A stretch of DNA of 61,817 bases from Methylobacterium variabile (GTDB lineage: Bacteria > Pseudomonadota > Alphaproteobacteria > Rhizobiales > Beijerinckiaceae), in NCBI RefSeq assembly GCF_001043975.1, contig NZ_LABY01000150.1, positions 1 through 61,817 of the forward strand, given 5' to 3'. The first letter of the stretch is position 1. Every line of letters starts with the position of its first letter. The position numbers were made by a program, and so were the translations under genes. The notes under the pieces are model-generated. The model searched no databases and was not told the DNA's origin. It saw nothing but the letters and a program-made list of their open reading frames with translations. Shown here piece by piece: positions 16,539 through 24,856 of this stretch.

Positions 16539-17123
16539 ATGGACGGGCGCGAGCAGCTGATCGAGCGGAGCATCCCCTTCCTCGACGAGGTCAAGAACAT
16601 GACCGCGGGGCCCGAGGTCGAGCGTTGGCTCAACGAGACCTACGGTCCGGGCAGCGCTCTCTACGAAGACCTGTCGCGGCTCATCAAGCAGGGTGTCGAG
16701 GAGGGCTGGGCGGCCAACGTGGAGGTGGGCGGTCAGCGCTACCGCCGCAGCCGGTTGTGCGAGCCAACGGAGCGGACGCTGAACTTCAGCATCACCGCCG
16801 TCTACATGGACAGCCAGGACGGCCGGATGGTGATCGACGACCACGACGACGGGCCGGGCGACGCGGATGCGAGCTTTCGCGGCGACTATCACGGCCACCC
16901 CTACGGCGAGCTGAACATGGTCGTGCCGCTCGATGAGAAGGCCGTGCTTGCCGGACCGAGCGGCTGGTGCCACGCGGGCTGGACAGCACCTGGCCCAGGC
17001 AGCCACCACTATCCGGAGGTCAAGGGCGGCGCGCTCATCGCCCTGTTCTTCCTGCCTGCCGGCCGCATCTCCTATGACGTGAAACCGCCGGCTGACGAGC
17101 AGGCACGATCAGCTCAACCATGA
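16539..17123 (+). CDS. pnbB: 4-Hydroxylaminobenzoate lyase (PnbB / DUF4863 family)
   Basis: This 194-aa protein matches the PnbB family, which converts 4-hydroxylaminobenzoate to protocatechuate and ammonia. Family blocks are HGHPYGELNMVVPL (118-131), SGWCHAGWTAPGPGSHH (141-157) and the end GGALIALFFLPAGRISYDV, which together form a small cupin-like barrel. The N-terminal part (1-75) is helical. I start at 16539, one base after the nitroreductase stop and behind CAGGAG. With the nitroreductase it forms a complete two-step nitrobenzoate-to-protocatechuate module. No protocatechuate ring-cleavage genes are nearby, so the product must be used elsewhere. Confidence 0.85.
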   Translation: MDGREQLIERSIPFLDEVKNMTAGPEVERWLNETYGPGSALYEDLSRLIKQGVEEGWAANVEVGGQRYRRSRLCEPTERTLNFSITAVYMDSQDGRMVIDDHDDGPGDADASFRGDYHGHPYGELNMVVPLDEKAVLAGPSGWCHAGWTAPGPGSHHYPEVKGGALIALFFLPAGRISYDVKPPADEQARSAQP

Positions 17124-17179
17124 GGGACGACAGGATGTAGGTGCCGGTATCTGGTGTAAGCCAGCGCCTGTCGCATGGA

Positions 17180-17221
17180 CCGACCCGGCGGCTCCGCCAT
17201 GCAGCCTGCGAACCGGGTCGG
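17180..17221. terminator. Possible terminator hairpin after pnbB
   Basis: CCGACCCGG at 17180-17188 pairs perfectly with CCGGGTCGG at 17213-17221, with a smaller GGCGG/CCGCC hairpin in the 24-base loop. It lies 57 bp beyond the pnbB stop. There is no T-run, so rho-independent termination is only a suggestion. Confidence 0.4.
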
Positions 17222-17294
17222 CACGACTGCATCAAAGCCATGGCTCACCATGCTTCGGAGATCTTTTCGGATTTTTGATGGAATCGATCATAGA

Positions 17295-18105
17295 TTAGAG
17301 ACATGGCCTCCGGTCAGGATTTTTTGTGATATCTGCACGCAGGAGTATTTGCTCGCACGTTAATTTGTCAGTGCCGAAACGATCCAAATCATCGGTTGTC
17401 ATTCGCACAAAAATCTTGCGCGCCTGCTCGAACATTCTGACGATCTCATCGGCGACATCGCGGATCGACCGATCCTTTCTGTCTCGCCCGCGGGTCAGTA
17501 GAAAGATGTCTTTGCTCGGGGGTATCGATCTAAGATCACTGATCTTCATGAGCGAGTCGCTGCGGCCGATGAACTGTGGCAGAAGCGCAAGTCCGGCGCC
17601 TTATCTCGCGGCAATTGAGTGCGCGAACTGGTCAGCCACCCGACAGGCCAGCGCCCGCGCGCGAATCGTCTCGTCATCCAGGTTGCTTCGGGCAGATGCG
17701 CATCTGCTTGGTCAAAACCGATGAAGACCGGATCCGCTCCGCCTGCACCAATCGACAGGCCTCATCTGTTCCATAGAATCCGTCCCCACGATCACGAGCG
17801 GTTGCGCGAGCACATCGCCATTCTCAGGCTTCCCGAAGCGGATGGCGATATCCGCCTCATGCCGCTGCAAGCTGATCGAGCGGTGGTTGGCTGCCGACTC
17901 GATATCGAGCTTCGGATGACACGAGGCCAACTTCGCGAGACGCAAGGTGAGAAAGCCGCTCGACAGCGCCGGTGACGCGTTGATTCGGACGAAGCCGCTC
18001 GGCGCTCCATCCATCATGGCGCGACCGAGGATATGGGCCGCTTGCTCCGGATCGCTCGCCGCTTCGAGAGCATGCGTTCCAGCCGGCGTCAGGACGTAGC
18101 CGCCG
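17295..18105 (-). pseudogene. Decayed LysR-family regulator (C-terminal domain only)
   Basis: Reading leftward from about 18105, one frame shows GYVLTPAGTHALEA, then SGFVRINASPALSSGFLTLRLAKL and HEADIAIRFGKPENGDVLAQ, the linker and effector domain of a LysR regulator. The frame breaks near 17750 and the tail of the protein (IPPSKDIFLLTRGRDRKDR) continues in another frame down to 17295. The DNA-binding half is gone; its place is taken by the end of the FMN reductase gene. The DNA is lower in G+C than its surroundings. I call it an inactive remnant. Confidence 0.65.
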
Positions 18106-18667
18106 GCTGGCGCAGCGGCTTGAGCGCTTGGGCCCAGCGGTGAAGCTCGCTCAGCATGGTCGTCGCGGAGGTCTGGTGGATCTCGGACGGCGAGAACTGC
18201 TCGGCCTTCACGTGCTGGGCCACCATCTGGATCGTGACCGCCTCGACGATGGGCACCATCTTGAGCGTCGTCAGAGTTTGCTTGGCGAGCTGAACCGCGC
18301 GCAATCCGCCCGAGACCCCGCCATAGCTGACGAAAGCGGCGGGCTTGTAATTCCACTCCTTGTAAACGTAGTTCAGTGCATTCAGAAGCGCAGGTGGTGG
18401 GCCGAAATTGTATTCCGGCATGACAAGGACGAACGCGTCCGCCGCACTGACGCTCGCGCTCCAGCGCCTCGTATGCTCGTGCTCGTACTGCTGAAGAACG
18501 GGGTGCTTCGGTTCGTCGTAGATCGGCAGGTTGAACTCGGCCAGATCCACGAGCCTGGCATCGAATTGGCCGTTCTGCTTCGCGATTTCGTCGAACCATC
18601 GTGCGACGGGCAGGCCGACCCGACCCGGGCGCGTGCTGCAGACGACCGTATGGAGAATCAGAGACAT
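18089..18667 (-). CDS. NADPH-dependent FMN reductase family protein
   Basis: A 192-aa flavodoxin-fold reductase. The flavin phosphate loop is CSTRPGR (10-16), the isoalloxazine-binding PEYNFGPPPALLNALNYV is at 84-101, and SYGGVSGG (114-121) closes the site; all are typical of the NAD(P)H-dependent FMN/quinone reductase family (COG0431). It may supply reduced flavin to a two-component monooxygenase or reduce quinones, but no oxygenase partner is adjacent. Its 3' end overlaps the edge of a decayed LysR gene, so the junction is recent in evolutionary terms. Confidence 0.88.
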   Translation of the reverse strand: MSLILHTVVCSTRPGRVGLPVARWFDEIAKQNGQFDARLVDLAEFNLPIYDEPKHPVLQQYEHEHTRRWSASVSAADAFVLVMPEYNFGPPPALLNALNYVYKEWNYKPAAFVSYGGVSGGLRAVQLAKQTLTTLKMVPIVEAVTIQMVAQHVKAEQFSPSEIHQTSATTMLSELHRWAQALKPLRQPAATS

Positions 18668-18756
18668 CTTTGCATATCCTCGGTGACAATCAGGCCCTTC
18701 GGTCGGCGCCGCTCGGGTTGTCGCGGTCGTCTGAGGCCTTCTCTGCCGGCACCCGT

Positions 18757-18783
18757 CCCGCGCCGTCTCCGAACGGGCGCGGG
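18757..18783. terminator. Possible terminator hairpin after the YciI gene
   Basis: CCCGCGCC (18757-18764) and GGCGCGGG (18776-18783) form a perfect 8-bp stem with an 11-base loop, ten bases beyond the stop of the leftward YciI gene. No T-run follows. Confidence 0.4.
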
Positions 18784-18792
18784 GCCGCGTCC

Positions 18793-19110
18793 CTAGCTGT
18801 GCGGCAAGGCGACCTGGCGCATCCGGAACCCCGTGATCTCCACCCGGGCCCAGATCCCGGCCGCCTTGAACGGGTCGGCAGCGTGGAAGGCTTCCACCGC
18901 GGCCCGGTCGGGCGCCTCGACGATGAACAGGCTGCCGATCATGGTCTCGCCGTCCTCGGCGAGCAGCGGGCCCGACACCACGATCCGCACCGGGAGCGGC
19001 CCGCCGAGATAGGCCTTGTGCGCTTCGTAGTGGGCGAGCCGCCGCTCGAGCGCGCCCGCGTGGTCGAGGGCATGGATGGCGTAGTGGGGCATGGGGCGTC
19101 TCTCGGTCAT
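18793..19110 (-). CDS. YciI-family protein
   Basis: A small ferredoxin-like alpha/beta protein of the YciI family (105 aa, or 99 aa if the second ATG at 19092 is used; MPHYAIHALDH is the family-like start). Residues typical of the family are a His near the start and the Asp in DGETMIGSLFIVEAPDRAAVEAF, followed by DPFKAAGIW. YciI proteins include dehydrochlorinase-like enzymes and many of unknown function. The ATG at 19110 overlaps the stop of the oxidoreductase upstream (ATGA), so the two are one transcription unit. No substrate can be named. Confidence 0.85.
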   Translation of the reverse strand: MTERRPMPHYAIHALDHAGALERRLAHYEAHKAYLGGPLPVRIVVSGPLLAEDGETMIGSLFIVEAPDRAAVEAFHAADPFKAAGIWARVEITGFRMRQVALPHS

Positions 19111-20006
19111 GCGGGCTCGCCGAGGCCGGCGCGGCGCTCGGCGGCGAGCAGGGCGGCGAAGAAGTCGAGGTCGCGCAGGTCGGTCCCGTCCTGCTCGGCG
19201 TAGAGGTCGCGCACCAGGGCCGCCACCGGCATCGCGACGCCGGCCGCCTCGCCCGCCGCGACCGCGAGGCTCATGTCCTTGAGCATCTGGGCGATCGAGA
19301 AGGCGGGGGCGAAGTCGCGCCGCCGCAACGGGTCGAGCTTGTAGGCGACGAGCGGCGAGGCGGCGACGGAGGATCCCAGCACCGCCAGGATCGTCTCCCA
19401 GGCAACCCCGCCCTTGCGGGCGAGCGTCAGCGCCTCGGCGGCGATCTGCGCGGTCGAGCCCACGAAGTGGTTGATCGCGAGCTTGAGGAAGCGCGCCTCC
19501 TCAGCCTCCCCGACCGCGTGGATGGCGCGGGCGAAGGTCGACAGTAGCGGCCGCGCGCGCTCCAGGGCCGCCTCCGGTCCCGAGCAGAACAGGGTGAGGG
19601 CGGCGGCCTCCGCGGTGGCGGTCGAGCCCGAGACCGGAGCGGCGAGATAGAGCACGCCCCGCGCGTCGGCCGCCTCGCGCAACGCGGCGCTCGTCTGCGG
19701 CGAGACGGTGCTGGTCTCGACGAGCACGCCGTCCCGCGTCATCCGGGCGAGAAGGCCCTCCGTCCCGAGGGCGACGGCGCCCAGGCTCGCGTCGTCGGGC
19801 AGGCTCGTGATCACGACGCGGCAGGCCGCGACGCGGCAGGCCGCGACGCGGTCGAGGCCGGCGGCCTCGGCCCCCGGCACGGCGGCGAGCCGGCCGGGAT
19901 CGCGGTCGAGGGCCAGAAGGGAATGCCCCTCCGCCACGAGGTGGCGCGCCAAGTGACGCGCCATGGGCGCGCCGAGTTTGCCGAGGCCGATCCAGCCGGT
20001 CTGCAT
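19107..20006 (-). CDS. 3-Hydroxyisobutyrate dehydrogenase-family oxidoreductase
   Basis: A beta-hydroxyacid dehydrogenase of about 299 aa from the ATG at 20006. The Rossmann loop is GLGKLGAPMA (7-16), the substrate motif APVSGST is at 123-129, and the catalytic lysine is probably Lys175 in FLKLAINHF. The family reduces or oxidises short beta-hydroxy acids such as 3-hydroxyisobutyrate or tartronate semialdehyde. A 15-bp in-frame duplication (19816-19845) repeats AACRV in the N-terminal domain just before the beta strand VVITSLPDD. It is separated from the hydroxyquinol operon by a strong terminator, so its link to that pathway is only positional. Confidence 0.88.
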   Translation of the reverse strand: MQTGWIGLGKLGAPMARHLARHLVAEGHSLLALDRDPGRLAAVPGAEAAGLDRVAACRVAACRVVITSLPDDASLGAVALGTEGLLARMTRDGVLVETSTVSPQTSAALREAADARGVLYLAAPVSGSTATAEAAALTLFCSGPEAALERARPLLSTFARAIHAVGEAEEARFLKLAINHFVGSTAQIAAEALTLARKGGVAWETILAVLGSSVAASPLVAYKLDPLRRRDFAPAFSIAQMLKDMSLAVAAGEAAGVAMPVAALVRDLYAEQDGTDLRDLDFFAALLAAERRAGLGEPA

Positions 20007-20021
20007 CTGCGTGTCTCCCAA

Positions 20022-20066
20022 GCAGATTTCGCAAAGGTGGTTGCCGGTTCTGCGAGAAAAATCTGC
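20022..20066. promoter_or_regulatory. Inverted repeat upstream of the oxidoreductase gene
   Basis: GCAGATTT (20022-20029) and AAATCTGC (20059-20066) are perfect inverted copies 29 bp apart, in the short gap upstream of the leftward oxidoreductase start. The position fits an operator or looped repression site. No regulator is assigned. Confidence 0.3.
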
Positions 20067-20080
20067 GGCCAGGCAAAGAT

Positions 20081-20118
20081 AAGCAGGCTTGCGTCGGCTA
20101 TCCGACGCAAGCCTGCTT
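20081..20118. terminator. Strong hairpin terminator of the hydroxyquinol operon
   Basis: A perfect 17-bp inverted repeat (arms at 20081-20097 and 20102-20118) with a 4-base CTAT loop starts three bases beyond the stop of the leftward MFS gene. On the minus strand it is followed by ATCTTTGCC. It separates the hydroxyquinol operon from the oxidoreductase/YciI pair. Confidence 0.8.
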
Positions 20119-20120
20119 GT

Positions 20121-21404
20121 TCAGGCCGTCAGGGCCTTGCCCTTGGTCTCGGGCAGGAGGAACGCCGCGACCGCCATGGTGGCGTAGGCGGCGGCCGCGA
20201 ACAGCCCGATCGCCTGGCCGAGCGGCATCGTGGCCGACATCACGCCGACCAGCGTCGGGAACACCGCCCCGATCGCCCGGCCGAAATTGTAGGCGAAGCC
20301 CTGGCCGACGCCGCGCACGCGGGTCGGGAACTGCTCGGTGAAGAAGGCCCCCATGGCGCTGAACACGCCGGACGCGAAGAAGCCGAGGGGGAAGCCGAGC
20401 ACCAGCATGGCGGCGTCGCCGAAGGGCACCATCGTGTAGGTCGTCACCACCACGCCCGCTCCGACCGCGAAGACCAGGAAGGTGGCGCGCCGTCCGATCC
20501 GGTCGGCGAGGTAGGCCCCCGCGAGGTAGCCGAAGAACGATCCGACGATCAGGACCGCGAGGTAGCCGCCGGAATTCATCACCGAGAGGCCGCGCTCGGT
20601 GCGCAGGAAAGTGGGCAGCCACGTCGTCACCGCGAAGTAGCCGCCCTGCGCCCCCGTGCTCATCAGCGCGCCGAGGAAGGTGATGCGCAGGAGCGGCGGC
20701 TGGAAGATCTCGAAGAAGGACGGCTTGTCGCCGGTCTCGGCGATCCTCGCCTGCGACTCCCGGTAGACTTCCGGCTCCTCGATGTAGCGGCGCAGGAAGA
20801 ACACCAGGAAGGCCGGCGCGATGCCGACGAAGAACAGGGCGCGCCACGCCGTCTCGGGCGGCAGGAGCGAGAAGAACAGGGTGTAGAGCAGGGCCGCCGC
20901 GCCCCAGCCGATGGCCCAGCCCGACTGCATGGTGCCGAGCGCCTTGCCGCGGTGCTCGGGCCGGATGGTCTCGCCAAGCAGCACCGCGCCCGCCGCCCAC
21001 TCGCCGCCGAAGCCGAGGCCCATCAGGGCGCGGGCGGCGAAGAGCTGCTCGAAGCTCTGCGCGAGGCCCGACAGGAAGGTGAAGCCGGCAAACCACAGGA
21101 TCGCGATCTGCAGCGTGCGCACCCGCCCCCAGCGGTCGGCGAGGAAGCCCGCGAGCCAGCCGCCGATGGCGGAGGTGAGGAGCGCCGCGGTGCCGAGCGC
21201 CCCGGCCTCGGCCCGCGTCACGCCCCAGGTGGCGATCAGCGTCGGGATCACGAAGCTGTAGAGCTGGACGTCCATGGCATCGAGCGCCCAGCCGCCGACG
21301 CAGGCGCCGAGCGTCCGCTTCTCCTTCGGTCCGAGTTCCGAGATCCAGCTTCCCCGGCCCTCGGCCGGGACGGCGCCGACGGCGCCGGTCGTTGCCTCGC
21401 TCAT
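20121..21404 (-). CDS. MFS transporter, aromatic/organic acid type
   Basis: A 427-aa major-facilitator permease with twelve predicted membrane spans. The TM1 motif LDAMDVQLYSF (41-51) resembles the DxxD element of aromatic-acid:H+ and related acid symporters, and the loop 2-3 motif is GFLADRWGRVR (86-96). It is the last gene of the Dabb / maleylacetate reductase / hydroxyquinol dioxygenase operon, 90 bp after the dioxygenase and directly before a strong terminator. Uptake of the aromatic growth substrate is the obvious inferred role; the sequence alone does not say which one. Confidence 0.88.
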   Translation of the reverse strand: MSEATTGAVGAVPAEGRGSWISELGPKEKRTLGACVGGWALDAMDVQLYSFVIPTLIATWGVTRAEAGALGTAALLTSAIGGWLAGFLADRWGRVRTLQIAILWFAGFTFLSGLAQSFEQLFAARALMGLGFGGEWAAGAVLLGETIRPEHRGKALGTMQSGWAIGWGAAALLYTLFFSLLPPETAWRALFFVGIAPAFLVFFLRRYIEEPEVYRESQARIAETGDKPSFFEIFQPPLLRITFLGALMSTGAQGGYFAVTTWLPTFLRTERGLSVMNSGGYLAVLIVGSFFGYLAGAYLADRIGRRATFLVFAVGAGVVVTTYTMVPFGDAAMLVLGFPLGFFASGVFSAMGAFFTEQFPTRVRGVGQGFAYNFGRAIGAVFPTLVGVMSATMPLGQAIGLFAAAAYATMAVAAFLLPETKGKALTA

Positions 21405-21494
21405 GGTGGTGACCTCCCTGATGAATCATGCGACGGCCCCGTTCATCGGGGTCTTCGTCCGGGTGCGGGCCCCTGCGGGCCGAAGGCTGCCGGA

Positions 21495-22358
21495 TCAGTC
21501 GGCCTTCAGTCCGAAATCGTAGGCGAGGTGGCGGAAAGGCCGCTCCATCGCGCGTCCGTCCGGCGCCGGTCCCGCCGGATGCTCGGCGAATGCCGCGATC
21601 AGCGAGGTCTTCACCCCGAACACCGCGTCCGAATCGAGCCACGGGCTGTCGGCGGCGAAGACGTGGGTGATCAGGGTCTCGTGGCCAGGCGCCGCGATCA
21701 TGAAGTGCACGTGCGCCGGCCGGTTCGGGTGACGGGCCGTGGCCTTGAGCATCTCGCCGACCGGCCCGTCGGCGGGGATCGGGTACCAGGCCGGCATGAC
21801 GGTCCAGAAGTGGAAGCGGCCCTCAGCGTCGGTGCGGAACTGCGCCCGGCCGGCGAGCCCGCCCAGCGCATCGAGCTGCTGCACGTCGTAGGCACCGTCG
21901 TCATCGGCGTGCCAGACGTCGACAGTGGCCCCCGCGAGCGGCCGTCCGTCCGCGGAGGACACCGAGCCGGTAACGAGGAGCGGCGTGCCTTCGAGCGGGC
22001 CGGAAATGTCCGCGCCGTTCGGCCGCTCGGGCGCCTCCTCGACGTAGAAGGGGCCGAGCACCGTGGTCTCGGTCGCGCCCTCCGGCATGCGATGGTTGAT
22101 GGCGTCGACCAGCATCGAGACGCCGAGCGTATCGGACAGGAGGATGAATTCCTGCCGGTGCTGGTCGCACATCTGGCCGGTGCGGGTCAGGAAGGCGATG
22201 CCGGCCTGCCACTCCTCGAAGGTCAGGTCGACGTCGCGCACGAAGTCGTGCAGGTGGCGCACGAGGCTCGTCAGGACCGCCTTCAGGCGCGGATCCGGCG
22301 TCTCGGCGAAGCGGTCGACCACGGCCTGCGTGATGGTGTGCTCGTTGAAGTCGCGCAT
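21495..22358 (-). CDS. Hydroxyquinol 1,2-dioxygenase (intradiol)
   Basis: A 287-aa intradiol ring-cleavage dioxygenase. The non-haem Fe(III) ligands are visible as Tyr157 (GAYDVQ), Tyr192 (AWYPIP), His216 and His218 (RPAHVHF), and the N-terminal helical dimer domain (1-100) ends in VLGPFYVEEAPE, as in the hydroxyquinol/catechol dioxygenase group. The neighbour is a maleylacetate reductase, which points to hydroxyquinol (1,2,4-trihydroxybenzene) as substrate and maleylacetate as product. Catechol 1,2-dioxygenase is the alternative, but no muconate cycloisomerase is present. Operon spacing is 60 bp from the reductase. Confidence 0.92.
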   Translation of the reverse strand: MRDFNEHTITQAVVDRFAETPDPRLKAVLTSLVRHLHDFVRDVDLTFEEWQAGIAFLTRTGQMCDQHRQEFILLSDTLGVSMLVDAINHRMPEGATETTVLGPFYVEEAPERPNGADISGPLEGTPLLVTGSVSSADGRPLAGATVDVWHADDDGAYDVQQLDALGGLAGRAQFRTDAEGRFHFWTVMPAWYPIPADGPVGEMLKATARHPNRPAHVHFMIAAPGHETLITHVFAADSPWLDSDAVFGVKTSLIAAFAEHPAGPAPDGRAMERPFRHLAYDFGLKAD

Positions 22359-22418
22359 CGGCGCCTCTCCCGTCCTGGGCGTTCCCTCTCGGGCGCTGTC
22401 CCGCGCCCGCCCATGATC

Positions 22419-23486
22419 TTACACCGCGGCGTCCGGGCGCCGCCCGTGGAACGCGTCGTCGAGCAGTCGGCGGATCGCGCCGCGCTCCAGCGGCCGCGGG
22501 TTCCAGTAGGGGTTCGCCACCGCCGCCTCGGCGGCCCGGTCGAGCCCCGCCTCCGGCATGCCGATCGCCTTCAGGGCCGTCGGCGCGCCGAGCGAGGCGG
22601 CGAGGTCGTAGAGGCCTTGGGGCCCATCCGCTGCCCCGAGCGCACGGGCGACCCGGGCCATGGCCTCGGGCGCGGCCGGGGCGTTGTAGGCGGCGGCGTG
22701 GGGCAGCACGACCGTGTGGGTCTCGGCATGGGGCAGATCGAACGAGCCACCGAGCACGTGGCAGAGCTTGTGATGCAGCGCCATGCCCACCGTGCCGAGG
22801 CAGGCCCCGGCGAGCCACGCCCCGTAGAGCGCGTCCGCCCGCGCCGCCCGGTCCTGCGGCGCGGCCGCGATGACCGGGAGGGCCCGGGCGAGCGCCCGGA
22901 TCGCCTCCTCGGCCATCAGCGAGACGATCGGGTTGCGGTCCTGCGCGTAGAGCGCCTCGACCGCGTGCGCGATGGCGTTCAGGCCCGAGGTCGCCGTGAG
23001 GCCCGCGGGCAGGCCGAGCGTCAGGTCGACGTCGTAGACCACCACCTCCGGCAGGATTTTTTGGGATTTCTGCGTCGTCTTGGCCCCGTCGCGGGTCTCG
23101 CCGAGGATCGGCGTCATCTCCGAGCCCGCATAGGTCGTCGGCACCACGATCTGGTCGAGGTCGGTGCGCAGCGCGATCGCCTTGCCGAGCCCCGTCGTCG
23201 AGCCGCCCCCGACCGCGATCACGCAATCCGCGTCGAGCGCCCGCACCCGCGCCACCGCGGCCTCGGTCACCGCCACGGGCGTGTGCATCACCGCCTCCGC
23301 GATCACCCCGACGGCGCGATCCCCCAGCAGGCCGGCGAGCGCCTCGGCCTGTCCCCGCTGCTGAGGCGTCGAGAGCACGACGGCGCGCCGGCGCCCGAGG
23401 GCCTCCATCTCGCGCGGCACCTCCGCGAGGGTGCCGTGGCCGAACACCACGCGGGTCGGCAGGCCGGGAAAGCGGAACGCGTCCAT
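22419..23486 (-). CDS. Maleylacetate reductase
   Basis: A 355-aa iron-alcohol-dehydrogenase-fold enzyme that reduces maleylacetate to 3-oxoadipate with NAD(P)H. The start MDAFRFPGLPTRVVFGHGTL is typical of maleylacetate reductases. GGGSTTGLGKAIA (93-105) is the nucleotide-binding loop, PTTYAGSEMT (116-125) is conserved, and HHKLCHVLGG plus LPHAETH give the metal-site histidines. The ATG at 23486 lies three bases after the stop of the Dabb gene. Together with the dioxygenase it completes hydroxyquinol to 3-oxoadipate. Confidence 0.93.
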   Translation of the reverse strand: MDAFRFPGLPTRVVFGHGTLAEVPREMEALGRRRAVVLSTPQQRGQAEALAGLLGDRAVGVIAEAVMHTPVAVTEAAVARVRALDADCVIAVGGGSTTGLGKAIALRTDLDQIVVPTTYAGSEMTPILGETRDGAKTTQKSQKILPEVVVYDVDLTLGLPAGLTATSGLNAIAHAVEALYAQDRNPIVSLMAEEAIRALARALPVIAAAPQDRAARADALYGAWLAGACLGTVGMALHHKLCHVLGGSFDLPHAETHTVVLPHAAAYNAPAAPEAMARVARALGAADGPQGLYDLAASLGAPTALKAIGMPEAGLDRAAEAAVANPYWNPRPLERGAIRRLLDDAFHGRRPDAAV

Positions 23487-23488
23487 CG

Positions 23489-23794
23489 TCAGGCTCCCAC
23501 CGCGTAGTCGACCTGGTGCCGGCTGATCCGCAGGCCTTCCAGCTCCGCCCGCACGCGGCCGTGCTCCGGGTGGTCGCGGTAGACGTCGAGGGCTGCGGGG
23601 CTGTCGAACTCGGTGTAGAGGACCACGTCGCAGGCGTAGTCGATCCGGCTCTCGTCGAGACCGACCTCGAGGTGGAGGAGCCCGGGGATCCGGCCGCGCA
23701 ACCCCTCGAAGGCGGCCCGCACCCGCTCCGCATTGCCCGCCTTCTCGGCCGGCGAGGACCCGGCAACCCGCCACATCACGATGTGCTTGATCAT
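23489..23794 (-). CDS. Dabb (stress-responsive A/B barrel) family protein
   Basis: A 101-aa protein with the Dabb signature: MIKHIVMWRV at the N-terminus, GRIPGLLHLEVGLD in the middle and DVVLYTEFDSPAALDVYRDHPEH. These ferredoxin-like barrels are often small aromatic-ring-binding or cyclase-like proteins in catabolic operons. It is the first gene of the hydroxyquinol operon, followed after two bases by the maleylacetate reductase. Its exact contribution is unknown. Confidence 0.88.
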   Translation of the reverse strand: MIKHIVMWRVAGSSPAEKAGNAERVRAAFEGLRGRIPGLLHLEVGLDESRIDYACDVVLYTEFDSPAALDVYRDHPEHGRVRAELEGLRISRHQVDYAVGA

Positions 23795-23911
23795 CCGGCT
23801 CGATCCCGCTCCGCGGCCGGCTCCGGCCGCCCCGTTTCCGGGTTTTTAAGTTTTCCGTTGTCAGGGCATAAGATGGTCTGCGCGTGAATCAGTTTTGCAG
23901 GATCTGAGAAA

Positions 23912-24856
23912 ATGGACCGCCTCGGCCAGCTCGACCTGTTCGTGGCGATCGCCGAGACCGGCAGCATCAGCGGGGCGGCGCAGGCCCGCGGCCTGTCGAT
24001 CGCCGCGGCGAGCCGCACGCTCGCGGCCCTGGAGGAGCGCCTGGGCGTGCTGCTGGTGCGGCGCAGCACCCGCACCCTCTCGCTCACCGACGAGGGCGGC
24101 AAGCTCCTGGTGCGCGCCCGCAGCATCCTGGCGGACGTCGCCGACAGCGAGGCCGAACTCACGGGCGCGGCGCTCGATCCGAGCGGCCTGCTCCGGGTCA
24201 GCGCCTCGCTCTCCTTCGCGCTTCTGCACATCGCGCCGCGCCTGCCGGCCTACCACGCCCTCTACCCGAACGTGCGCGTCCACGTCGAAGTCTCGAACCG
24301 CTACGTCGACCTGATCGATGCCGGGATCGACGTCGCCATCCGCACCCGCGAGTTCGAGCCCGACCGCGCCATCACCATCCGGCGCCTCGCCGAAACCCGC
24401 CGCATCCTCACGGCCGCCCCGTCCTACCTCGCGAGGGCGGGCGCGCCGGTCCATCCCCACGACATCGCGCGCCACGCCCTGCTGCTCTACGTCTACGCCA
24501 ACAACCCGAACGAGCTCAGCTTCACCCGCGCTGGCGAGACGGTGCGCGTGCCGGCCCACGGCCTGCTCGAATCGAACGACGGCCAGATCCTGCGAGCGGC
24601 GGCCCTGAACGGCCACGGCATCCTCGTCCAGCCGACCTACATCGTTCACGACGACGTTGCGGCAGGGCGCCTCGTGCCGGTGCTCGACGACTGGGACCTG
24701 CCGCGGCTTCGCATCAACTTCGCCTACCCGACCCGCAAACACCTCTCGGCCAAGGTCCGATCCTTCATCGCCTTCGTGGCCGCCGATTTCGAGGCGAACG
24801 ACTTCACCGACCGCTGGACCGGGGCGACGCGGCAGCCCGCCGCCGGGGCTCCGTAG
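23912..24856 (+). CDS. LysR-family regulator of the hydroxyquinol operon
   Basis: A 314-aa LysR regulator. The helix-turn-helix spans about residues 16-36 (TGSISGAAQARGLSIAAASRTL), the recognition-linked segment is RRSTRTLSLTDEG, and the effector domain runs from about 90 (GLLRVSASLSF) to the end. It is divergent from the Dabb/maleylacetate reductase/dioxygenase/MFS operon across 117 bp, the classic arrangement for a LysR activator and its target. Control of that operon is inferred from position. Confidence 0.9.
   Translation: MDRLGQLDLFVAIAETGSISGAAQARGLSIAAASRTLAALEERLGVLLVRRSTRTLSLTDEGGKLLVRARSILADVADSEAELTGAALDPSGLLRVSASLSFALLHIAPRLPAYHALYPNVRVHVEVSNRYVDLIDAGIDVAIRTREFEPDRAITIRRLAETRRILTAAPSYLARAGAPVHPHDIARHALLLYVYANNPNELSFTRAGETVRVPAHGLLESNDGQILRAAALNGHGILVQPTYIVHDDVAAGRLVPVLDDWDLPRLRINFAYPTRKHLSAKVRSFIAFVAADFEANDFTDRWTGATRQPAAGAP

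Noticed and set aside
19923..23507. A 1194-codon open frame on the plus strand
   Set aside because: It runs opposite four well-supported genes of the hydroxyquinol operon and has the Arg/His/Gly/Glu bias of antisense frames in this genome.
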